Shown: positions 7,389-12,556 of the stretch, piece by piece
How positions within the stretch are numbered: the first letter of the stretch is position 1
How the letters are laid out: every line of letters begins with the position of its first letter
Origin: an uncultured Veillonella sp.
GTDB lineage: Bacteria > Bacillota > Negativicutes > Veillonellales > Veillonellaceae
NCBI GenBank assembly: GCA_900552715.1
Contig: USAV01000047.1
Coordinates: forward strand, 1 to 14,020
Direction of reading: 5' to 3'
Length of the DNA stretch: 14,020 nt
Made by a program: the position numbers and the translations under genes
Notes under the pieces: generated by a model
Told to the model about the DNA's origin: nothing
The model's input: only the letters and a program-made list of their open reading frames with translations
Database searches by the model: none

Positions 7389-8441
7389 TTAGTCTAAATA
7401 AGTGGCAAGCTCTTCGTGTGTTACCACCTTGAGCTCGCTATGGCCATAGCTTGTAGGAACTACGATTTTTATAGTTGCTCCTTCACTTTTTTTATCGTGC
7501 TTAGCAGCTGCAAGGATTTCTTCTTTTGTTATGGTCGTAGTAGTTGGCAAATCGTGTGCTTCGATGAGGGCCTTTAATTTGTCTAATGCCTTTCTATCTA
7601 ATTCTCCATGTTTGACAGCACCTTGTGCCATGAGGACCATACCGATGGCTACAGCATAGCCATGGTGGACTTCAAAATGGCTGGCCTTTTCAATACCATG
7701 ACCAAAGGTATGACCTAGATTTAAGAGGGCACGAACACCGGACTCGCGTTCATCTTGCTCAACTATATCCGCCTTTGCTTGAACGCAACGAGCGATGACG
7801 GCACTCACGCTATCGCGATGTTTTATTAATGGTTTGTGTTCGAGTTGGGTTAATAAACCTGGTACATCGAGGAAACCGTATTTGATAATTTCCCCACAAC
7901 CATTTTTCCATTCCATGTCTGGCAATGTATGGAGGGTTGTAGGATCACAGAGGACAAGGATAGGTTGTTTGAAAGCACCCCACAAGTTTTTACCTGCTTC
8001 TAGATTGACTGCTGTTTTACCGCCTACAGAGGAGTCTACTGCGGCTAATAGGGATGTAGGAACCTGTACATAGTTGATACCACGTAAGTAGGTAGCTGCT
8101 GCAAAACCGGCCATATCGCCCACAACGCCACCGCCAAGAGCGATAAGTAAATCTTTACGCGTTAACGATTGAGCTGCCATATATTCTACTAAATCGATGA
8201 GTTGATGAGCGTTTTTTGAGCTTTCACCAGCAGGGAATACATAATTACAAACAGTATAACCCGCATGTTCCATATTAGTTTTCACAGAATCCAAATAATG
8301 AGGTGCCACATTGCTGTCGCTGACGATGATAACACGGCAATTTGGTTTTAACGGCTTAATATAATCGGTGATGCGTTGTAAAGCGCCTTCCTCGATGACA
8401 ACGTCATAAGGTGTGGACGCGTTAATATGAATGCGAGTCAT
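7389..8441 (-). CDS. aroB: 3-dehydroquinate synthase
   Basis: Cyclises 3-deoxy-D-arabino-heptulosonate 7-phosphate to 3-dehydroquinate with NAD and a divalent metal. The 350-residue product contains the NAD-binding GGGVVGDMAGFAAATY (from about residue 103), the DSSVGGKTAVN stretch (136-146), Glu184 in GCGEIIKYG, and NLGHTFGHGIE plus HHGYAVAIGM, which supply the histidine metal ligands. An in-frame ATG at 8456 exists, but ATG 8441 follows AAAGGAAC and starts at the usual TRIHIN-like beginning, so it is preferred. It follows aroF across a 74-base gap that holds a hairpin, and precedes aroA closely. Confidence 0.95.
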   Translation of the reverse strand: MTRIHINASTPYDVVIEEGALQRITDYIKPLKPNCRVIIVSDSNVAPHYLDSVKTNMEHAGYTVCNYVFPAGESSKNAHQLIDLVEYMAAQSLTRKDLLIALGGGVVGDMAGFAAATYLRGINYVQVPTSLLAAVDSSVGGKTAVNLEAGKNLWGAFKQPILVLCDPTTLHTLPDMEWKNGCGEIIKYGFLDVPGLLTQLEHKPLIKHRDSVSAVIARCVQAKADIVEQDERESGVRALLNLGHTFGHGIEKASHFEVHHGYAVAIGMVLMAQGAVKHGELDRKALDKLKALIEAHDLPTTTTITKEEILAAAKHDKKSEGATIKIVVPTSYGHSELKVVTHEELATYLD

Positions 8442-8461
8442 AACAGTTCCTTTCATAAAAG

Positions 8462-8499
8462 AATAAGCTAGTACCTATTATAACGGATACTAGCTTATT
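8462..8499. repeat. Hairpin in the aroF-aroB gap, possible partial terminator
   Basis: AATAAGCTAGTA (8462-8473) pairs perfectly with TACTAGCTTATT (8488-8499), extended inward by CC/GG past one bulged base. On the minus strand it is followed by CTTTTATG, a poor U-tract. It could lower expression of genes after aroF or protect the aroF mRNA 3' end. The loop contains TATAAT on the minus strand, but no good -35 is visible. Confidence 0.5.
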
Positions 8500-8515
8500 T
8501 GTGTGATATTTGAGA

Positions 8516-9529
8516 TTATTTAGTGCATTCTACCAATGCTTGGCGCAATGCGATAACTTCTTTCATAAGGCTAGTGAATTGGTCTGGACGTAATGCTTGA
8601 GGGCCGTCGCATAATGCTTTGGATGGATCGTTGTGAACTTCGATCATAAGGCCGTCTGCACCGCCGCCTACAGATGCAAGGGAAAGTGGACGAACCATGC
8701 GGCTCATACCTGCAGCGTGGCTAGGGTCCATGATGATTGGTAAGTGGGATAATTCGTGCATCATAGGAATTGCTGTTACGTCTAATGTATTACGAGTTTT
8801 AGTTTCGAATGTGCGGATACCGCGTTCGCATAATACAACTTGTTCATTGCCTTCGGACATGATGTATTCAGCAGCCATCAACCATTCTTCGTAGGTAGCA
8901 GACAAACCACGTTTTAAGAGAACTGGTTTGTTTAATTTACCTACTTCTTTTAAAAGTGTGAAGTTTTGCATGTTACGAGCGCCGATTTGAAGCATATCTA
9001 CATTATCGAAGTATTGTAATTGGGAAATGTCCATTACTTCAGAAACGATAGGAAGACCAGTTTCTTTTTTAGCTAGCTCTAACAATTCCAAGCCTTCTGG
9101 ACCCATACCTTGGAAGGAGTATGGAGAAGTACGAGGTTTGAAAGCGCCGCCGCGAAGGATTGTGGCACCAGCTTCTTTACAAGCTTTTGCTGTTTCTAAT
9201 ACTTGTTCAGGTGTTTCAACGGAGCAAGGACCAGCCATTACTGCGAAGTGACCACCACCAATAAGTGCGCCACCTACGTTGATTACAGAATCATCTGGAT
9301 GGAATTTACGGTTTGCTTTTTTGTATGGTTCTTGAATACGAGTTACTTTATCTACGAAATCAAGGGATTCGATTTGACGTGCATCGAGGGATGCAGTGTC
9401 TCCGATAAGACCTAAGATATTGTAGCGAGCGCCTTCTACTGGATGGATAATGAAGCCTTTTGCCTCTAATTCACTGCGTAAACGAGATACCTCTGCTGTT
9501 GCTGCGTTTTGTTTTAATGTAATAATCAT
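8516..9529 (-). CDS. aroF: DAHP synthase, type I-beta with N-terminal ferredoxin-like domain
   Basis: Condenses phosphoenolpyruvate and erythrose-4-phosphate, the first step of the shikimate pathway. The catalytic barrel (about residues 85-337) has GPCSVE (100-105), RGGAFKPRTSPYSFQG (126-141), LLKRGLSAT, LCERGIRTFE and IMDPSHAAG with expected metal ligands. Residues 1 to about 72 form a short N-terminal domain like the one in the Thermotoga enzyme, where it mediates feedback inhibition by tyrosine or phenylalanine; allostery here is inferred. The total of 337 residues fits that subgroup. The ATG follows AGGAGG. It is the first structural gene after the leader-peptide attenuator, so the whole operon is controlled at entry both by transcription attenuation and probably by enzyme inhibition. 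Confidence 0.95.
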   Translation of the reverse strand: MIITLKQNAATAEVSRLRSELEAKGFIIHPVEGARYNILGLIGDTASLDARQIESLDFVDKVTRIQEPYKKANRKFHPDDSVINVGGALIGGGHFAVMAGPCSVETPEQVLETAKACKEAGATILRGGAFKPRTSPYSFQGMGPEGLELLELAKKETGLPIVSEVMDISQLQYFDNVDMLQIGARNMQNFTLLKEVGKLNKPVLLKRGLSATYEEWLMAAEYIMSEGNEQVVLCERGIRTFETKTRNTLDVTAIPMMHELSHLPIIMDPSHAAGMSRMVRPLSLASVGGGADGLMIEVHNDPSKALCDGPQALRPDQFTSLMKEVIALRQALVECTK

Positions 9530-9589
9530 GATAAATCCTCCTTGTAACTACAGTGAATAGTAGGGCTCACCATACGGGATAGCAAACAA

Positions 9590-9627
9590 AAAAGGGCTAC
9601 CCGTAGTTTAATACGGGTAGCCCTTTT
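9590..9627 (-). terminator. Attenuator terminator of the aro operon (segments 3 and 4)
   Basis: A 16-bp perfect stem: segment 3 at 9612-9627, loop 9606-9611, segment 4 at 9590-9605. On the minus strand it ends in six T then GTTTG, a standard intrinsic terminator. It lies 35 bases after the leader peptide stop and about 60 before aroF, so transcripts that obey it never reach the structural genes. Segment 3 contains TACCCGTA, which can instead pair with TACGGGTA in the leader gene. Confidence 0.92.
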
Positions 9628-9662
9628 ACTATTCTAAGCAACTAATAATGACTCAATCTTAA

Positions 9663-9752
9663 TTAGCGTACCACAAATAGTTCCTTACCCGTACGTTGGA
9701 TAAAGAACCAATAAAAGTATTGTTTTGTAGCTAGGCTAATTTGGTTAGTCAT
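9663..9752 (-). CDS. Aromatic leader peptide (attenuation sensor), 29 residues
   Basis: A short gene not usually called: ATG at 9752, TAA at 9663-9665, with AGAAAGGAG placed 9 bases before the start and a promoter just upstream. Residues 12-17 read Tyr-Phe-Tyr-Trp-Phe-Phe, with one further Phe at 26; six consecutive aromatic codons in 29 is far from chance. There is no signal or membrane pattern, so the act of translation rather than the product is the likely function. The control codons form the 5' arm of a hairpin whose 3' arm overlaps the antiterminator segment. Ribosome slowing when charged Tyr, Phe or Trp tRNA is short would favour transcription of the aro genes. Similar logic is known for trp and phe leaders in enterobacteria; here all three amino acids are sampled. 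No established symbol was assigned. Confidence 0.9.
   Translation of the reverse strand: MTNQISLATKQYFYWFFIQRTGKELFVVR
9678..9710 (-). promoter_or_regulatory. Attenuator hairpin 1:2 and antiterminator segment in the leader gene
   Basis: On the minus strand segment 1 (9698-9710, TGGTTCTTTATCC, codons Trp-Phe-Phe-Ile) pairs over all 13 positions, three of them G-T wobbles, with segment 2 (9678-9690, GGGTAAGGAACTA) around a 7-base loop. TACGGGTA (9686-9693), made of loop end plus segment 2, is exactly complementary to TACCCGTA (9612-9619) in the terminator arm. So 1:2 and 2:3 exclude each other, and 2:3 excludes the terminator. This is the classical four-segment attenuator arrangement. Confidence 0.85.
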
Positions 9753-9785
9753 CTTTGGTTGCTCCTTTCTAAAAATTATGGATAT

Positions 9786-9815
9786 AGTATAAACCCAAAT
9801 GATAAAATTATGCAA
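9786..9815 (-). promoter_or_regulatory. Probable aro operon promoter
   Basis: Minus strand TTGCAT (9810-9815) and TATACT (9786-9791), spacer 18. The predicted start near 9779 gives a leader RNA that reaches the leader-peptide ATG after about 27 bases. It is divergent from the promoter of the small RNA at 9913-9942. Confidence 0.65.
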
Positions 9816-9912
9816 CACCTAAAAATGAATTTCATGGAAGTTTTAAAAATAATAGGATTGATAAATTGGTTGAAATGCAGATGTAATAAGGCCTTTTGTA
9901 TAAAAATGATTT

Positions 9913-9942
9913 TTGCTATTCATGACTAAATTGTAGTATAAT
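9913..9942 (+). promoter_or_regulatory. Probable promoter of the plus-strand small RNA
   Basis: TTGCTA (9913-9918) and consensus TATAAT (9937-9942), spacer 18, on the plus strand. The next gene on this strand is over 300 bases away and a hairpin terminator follows after about 105 bases, so the product is probably a short RNA. Confidence 0.6.
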
Positions 9943-9948
9943 GAGTTT

Positions 9949-10060
9949 ATAAAGAGAGCCAATCAACGTGTCGGTAGCGTTAGGCTCATCTAAAATTTGG
10001 GTAAAAATGATGCGCCTAACGTGTTAGAGGTCTAGCCACCTCATTACGTTAGGCGTTTTC
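9949..10060 (+). ncRNA. Candidate small RNA convergent with a toxin-like mRNA
   Basis: Predicted transcript of about 110 bases from the promoter at 9913-9942 to the hairpin at 10013-10055. It holds no credible ribosome site or reading frame. Its first 40 bases (9952-9990) closely match the 5' end of the opposing RNA, and GTTAGGC inside it can pair with GCCTAAC at the terminator. The RNA ends by overlapping the 3' part of the opposing transcript, giving about 50 bases of perfect antisense complementarity. A role as the antitoxin RNA of a type I locus is inferred. It might alternatively be an attenuated leader of the GNAT gene. Confidence 0.5.
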
Positions 10061-10063
10061 ATT
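10006..10063. terminator. Bidirectional hairpin terminator of the convergent RNAs
   Basis: CGCCTAACGT (10013-10022) pairs with ACGTTAGGCG (10046-10055), with an inner GAGGT/ACCTC stem (10027-10031, 10038-10042) and an outer AATGA/TCATT (10006-10010, 10059-10063). The plus strand continues TTTTC and the minus strand ATTTTTACC, so both convergent transcripts could end here. The U-tracts are weaker than at other terminators in the window. Confidence 0.65.
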
Positions 10064-10066
10064 ACC

Positions 10067-10144
10067 TTATTTAACTAAGGCAATGATAGTAACTACGGAT
10101 AACAAAATTATGATAACTACATATGTAATTTCATGTTTTGTCAT
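10067..10144 (-). CDS. 25-residue membrane peptide, candidate type I toxin
   Basis: ATG at 10144, TAA at 10067-10069. The peptide starts MTKHE, then has one hydrophobic stretch from about residue 7 to 24 (including YVVIIILLSVV and IIALV) and ends in lysine. A charged head, one membrane span and a basic tail are the usual build of small type I toxins, which depolarise or disturb the inner membrane; the MTKxE start recalls the holin-like toxin group of Firmicutes, a resemblance judged by eye. AGGTGG lies 7 bases before the ATG, but is locked in a GAAA-capped hairpin. The mRNA converges on an antisense RNA, which fits RNA-based control. A hairpin at 10060-10085 covers the stop codon. Alternatives: a small membrane regulator, or an untranslated coincidence. 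Toxicity is inference. Confidence 0.65.
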   Translation of the reverse strand: MTKHEITYVVIIILLSVVTIIALVK

Positions 10145-10148
10145 AGTA

Positions 10149-10168
10149 TCACCACCTTTCGGTGATGA
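10149..10168 (-). promoter_or_regulatory. Hairpin sequestering the toxin-peptide ribosome site
   Basis: On the minus strand TCATCACC and GGTGGTGA form 8 bp (one G-T) around a GAAA tetraloop. The 3' arm contains the AGGTGG Shine-Dalgarno of the 25-residue peptide. Occluded ribosome sites are typical of type I toxin mRNAs, which need processing or refolding before translation. Confidence 0.65.
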
Positions 10169-10201
10169 ACCTAACTCACGTCAATTGGGTCTCTTAGGTA
10201 C

Positions 10202-10226
10202 AGTATAACAAAAATGATTTTACACA
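10202..10226 (-). promoter_or_regulatory. Weak promoter of the toxin-like mRNA
   Basis: Minus strand -10 TATACT (10202-10207). The -35 region is poorly defined; a TTTGTG-like hexamer lies at slightly short spacing. The predicted start near 10195 yields a 5' leader of about 50 bases, including the ACCTAA/TTAGGT stem (10169-10174 with 10194-10199) and the ribosome-site hairpin. Confidence 0.45.
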
Positions 10227-10258
10227 AATAGCGATATATGAATAGCTGTGGAGGAAAT

Positions 10259-10675
10259 ATGATTATTCAAATTTTAGATCATATAACTGATGAAATAAAA
10301 CAAATTCGTATCGATGTGTTTATGAAAGAACAGGGCTTTGAAGACGAGTTTGATGAAATCGATGATATAGCAAAATTTGTTCTCTTATCTATAGATGGCA
10401 AAGCGGCTGGTACGTGCCGATATTTTCCAAGTGACGCAGTCGGAGATGCGCATATTGGGCGCATGGCGGTACGTAAGCTATATCGTGGACAACACCTAGG
10501 CACTAAGATTATGATGGCCGCAGAAAATGGTGTTCGTCGTGATGGATTTAAAACGTGCTCCTTGTCAGCCCAAGTACAGGCAAAACTATTCTACGAATCC
10601 CTTGGCTATAAAGCTGAAGGGGAGGAATACCTTGATGAAGGATGCCCTCATGTGATGATGCGGAAAGAATTATAA
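10259..10675 (+). CDS. GNAT-family N-acetyltransferase
   Basis: A 138-residue single-domain acetyltransferase that would move an acetyl group from acetyl-CoA to an unknown amine. The N-terminal RIDVFMKEQGF followed by an acidic DEFDEIDD, then GTCRYF, IGRMAVRKLYRGQHLGTKIM (the R-G-Q-x-L-G acetyl-CoA loop) and a C-terminal AKLFYESLGYKAEGEEYLDEGCPHV are characteristic. The arrangement resembles the ElaA/YjcF branch of GNAT proteins. ATG 10238 would add seven residues, but ATG 10259 directly follows GGAGGAAAT and is preferred. It stands alone; its promoter region overlaps the start of the divergent toxin-like RNA, so the two might influence each other. Substrate unknown. Confidence 0.88.
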   Translation: MIIQILDHITDEIKQIRIDVFMKEQGFEDEFDEIDDIAKFVLLSIDGKAAGTCRYFPSDAVGDAHIGRMAVRKLYRGQHLGTKIMMAAENGVRRDGFKTCSLSAQVQAKLFYESLGYKAEGEEYLDEGCPHVMMRKEL

Positions 10676-10760
10676 GAAACTAGATACTAAATATAATAGT
10701 TTGTATCTGTTTAGTTAGTATATTAATATCCATATATTTTAAAGTATGAGGTGAGCGTTT

Positions 10761-11219
10761 ATGAAACTAGCAGAGGCATTACAAGAACGAGCTGATTTAA
10801 ATAAGAAAATTAGTGATTTGCGAGGTCGTTTAAATCAAAATAGTTTAGTACAAGAAGGGGAAATACCTAATGAAGACCCTAAAGTATTGATGCAAGAATT
10901 AGAAGCGGCAATTGCAAGATTTCAACAACTCATTAAAGATATTAATCTCACTAACTGTACAACTATTGTTGAAGGCCGCTCTTTAACGCAAATTATAGCG
11001 GAAAAAGAAGGTGCTATTATGCGGCTTTCTGCATATCGTGCGTTAGCAGATAGTGCGAGTGCTATCAATTATAGGGCTCGTGGATCAGAAATTAAAATGA
11101 TAGCAACTGTAAATGTTAGTGAATTACAAAAAACAGCAGATAAAATATCTAAGGAGATTCGCACATTAGATAACTTATTACAATCCACTAACTGGACTGT
11201 TGATTTAATAGAGTACTAA
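10761..11219 (+). CDS. DIP1984 family protein (septicolysin-like)
   Basis: A 152-residue, mostly helical protein. The start MKLAEALQERADLNKKISDLRGRL, the central VQEGEIPNEDP, NLTNCTT, LTQIIAEKE and the end ELQKTADKISKEIRTLD followed by TNWTVDLIE match what I know of the DIP1984 family, once labelled septicolysin. Charged heptad-like helices at both ends suggest a coiled-coil pair. There is no signal peptide or membrane segment, so it is probably cytosolic. The molecular function of the family is not established. The ATG follows GAGGTGAG. An exact TATAAT at 10692-10697 may belong to its promoter, without a clear -35. Family assignment is fairly sure; function unknown. Confidence 0.85.
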   Translation: MKLAEALQERADLNKKISDLRGRLNQNSLVQEGEIPNEDPKVLMQELEAAIARFQQLIKDINLTNCTTIVEGRSLTQIIAEKEGAIMRLSAYRALADSASAINYRARGSEIKMIATVNVSELQKTADKISKEIRTLDNLLQSTNWTVDLIEY

Positions 11220-11408
11220 TTACAAGTTGGTAATCAAGATAGGGTGGATACAAAGCCACGATTGCTTAATTCGTAAAAAGATGACATTACATGTACGGGG
11301 CGTTGATGATATGTATCGTGTAGGCCCTTATCGGGTATAAATGTATGGTTATTTTTTATAATGTATTACCATGTGTCAACTATTTTGATGAGGGTGGCGT
11401 TGGGGACT
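11220..11408. other. Intergenic region after the DIP1984 gene
   Basis: About 190 bases with no recognised gene. A plus-strand frame stays open for about 40 codons to TAA at 11338-11340 but has no ribosome site. The AGGGTGG at 11240-11246 recalls part of a T-box motif, yet no T-box stem or downstream plus-strand gene follows. A minus-strand TTGACA near 11379 has no well-placed -10. Confidence 0.3.
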
Positions 11409-11452
11409 AAAAAAGGATGCTTTCACAGTTTTCTGTGAAAGCATCCTTTTTT
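11409..11452. terminator. Strong bidirectional terminator between DIP1984 gene and nrdB
   Basis: A perfect 20-bp stem (11409-11428 with 11433-11452) with a TTTT loop. The plus strand runs into nine T; the minus strand ends in six T. It begins one base after the nrdB stop codon on the minus strand and lies 190 bases after the plus-strand gene. The strongest terminator in the window. Confidence 0.95.
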
Positions 11453-11453
11453 T

Positions 11454-12482
11454 TTATTCTAAGTCATCGAAATCAAATGCTGCTGCTTTTGTATAGTTTG
11501 TAACTTTTGCTTCGAAGAAGTCAGTTTTTGTGCTATTTAAGTTGGAGAAGCTTTCGATCCATTCCATAGGATTTTCCTTGATTTCAGGATATAGATGAGG
11601 TAAGCCAATTGCTTCTAAGCGGATGTTTGCAAGATATTTGATATAGCGTTCGATAAGAACATTGTTAAGGCCGAGGATTTTATCATCAGTGATGTATTGA
11701 CCCCAAGCGATTTCGTTCTCTGCACCTTGGCGAATCATGTCCGTAATTTTCGCTTCTAGTTCAGGAGTGAACAAGTCAGGACGTTCACGGCGTAACTCGC
11801 GGATGATGTTTTGGAACAATACAAGGTGAGTTACTTCGTCGCGATTGATATATTTGAAGATAGTGGATGTAGCTGTCATTTTACCTTGGCGTGCCAATGT
11901 GTAGAAGAAGCTAAAGCCAGAGTAGAAGTAGATACCTTCTAAGATATAGTTCGCAATGATTGTATGAATAAGGTTTGCTTCGCTAGGATCATCGCTGAAA
12001 CGTTGGTATGCATCGGCGATGAAACGGTTACGTTCAAGCAATGTTTTATCTGTACGCCATTCGTCATAGATTTTGTCACGTGTAATAGGGTTTGTTACAG
12101 TGTCCAAAATGTAGGAATAACTTTGAGCGTGAATTTCTTCTTGAAATGCTTGGATATTCAATAAGGATGCCACTTCAGAAGCTGTAATATAGCGGCTCAA
12201 GTTAGGCAAGTTTTCAGATTGAATGGAATCAAGGAAGTTCAAGAACGCAATGATTTTGTCGAATGCGCGGCGTTCGTAATCTGTTAAGTATGGGAATTGC
12301 TTAACGTCTTCGTTCAAGGAAATCTCTTCAGGAATCCAGAAGTTGTTGAGCATTGTACGGTACATTTGGTTAGCCCAGTCGTACTTGATACGGTTCCATT
12401 CGCGAAGGTTTGTGGTATTGCCACCAATCATAGATTGCGTGCCACGTTCACCATGTTCGTTGAAGATCAGTTTTTTATCCAT
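11454..12482 (-). CDS. nrdB: Class I ribonucleotide reductase, beta subunit
   Basis: Holds the di-metal centre and tyrosyl radical that activate the catalytic subunit, which reduces ribonucleoside diphosphates to deoxyribonucleotides. The 342-residue product carries the whole ligand set: Asp85 in FLDSIQ, Glu115 and His118 in EEIH, Glu182 in LEGIYFY, Glu216 and His219 in RDEVTH, plus the radical Tyr122 in AQSYSY (numbers coincide with E. coli NrdB for the central set). The acidic C-terminus (FDFDDLE) is expected to dock onto the alpha subunit. ATG follows AAGGAG. It lies 74 bases after nrdA in the same direction. With a tyrosine present this is not the tyrosine-less class Ic. No NrdR box is visible because the operon promoter is outside the window. 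Confidence 0.95.
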   Translation of the reverse strand: MDKKLIFNEHGERGTQSMIGGNTTNLREWNRIKYDWANQMYRTMLNNFWIPEEISLNEDVKQFPYLTDYERRAFDKIIAFLNFLDSIQSENLPNLSRYITASEVASLLNIQAFQEEIHAQSYSYILDTVTNPITRDKIYDEWRTDKTLLERNRFIADAYQRFSDDPSEANLIHTIIANYILEGIYFYSGFSFFYTLARQGKMTATSTIFKYINRDEVTHLVLFQNIIRELRRERPDLFTPELEAKITDMIRQGAENEIAWGQYITDDKILGLNNVLIERYIKYLANIRLEAIGLPHLYPEIKENPMEWIESFSNLNSTKTDFFEAKVTNYTKAAAFDFDDLE

Positions 12483-12503
12483 AGTAGGACTCCTTTATAC
12501 AAC

Positions 12504-12534
12504 GATGCGACCTATACTGCTATAGGTCGTCATC
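12504..12534. repeat. Hairpin in the nrdA-nrdB gap
   Basis: CGACCTATA (12508-12516) and TATAGGTCG (12521-12529) form 9 bp around CTGC, extended by GATG/CATC past one bulged T. No U-tract follows, so it is probably an mRNA stability or processing element between the two subunit genes. Confidence 0.5.
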
Positions 12535-12556
12535 AGACTTATATACACATCTCGTA

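Noticed and set aside
8477..8482. TATAAT on the minus strand in the aroF-aroB hairpin loop as an internal promoter
   Set aside because: The sequence 17 bases upstream (ACACAA) is a poor -35, and the -10 lies in the loop of a stable hairpin.
9541..9640. T-box or TRAP-type control of the aro operon
   Set aside because: No T-box motif and no series of spaced GAG/TAG triplets are present; the leader peptide with competing helices explains the terminator better.
9741..9929. Plus-strand 62-codon frame upstream of the small RNA
   Set aside because: It crosses the aro promoter and the start of the leader peptide gene in antisense, lacks a ribosome site, and its sequence shows no family features.
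11240..11253. AGGGTGG resembling a T-box core
   Set aside because: The following bases do not continue the T-box consensus, there is no specifier stem, and no plus-strand gene follows the terminator at 11409-11452.
11221..11340. About 40 open codons after the DIP1984 gene
   Set aside because: The frame has no ribosome site or recognisable family. It could be a read-past remnant of the neighbouring gene, but the DIP1984 protein already has its usual length and ending.
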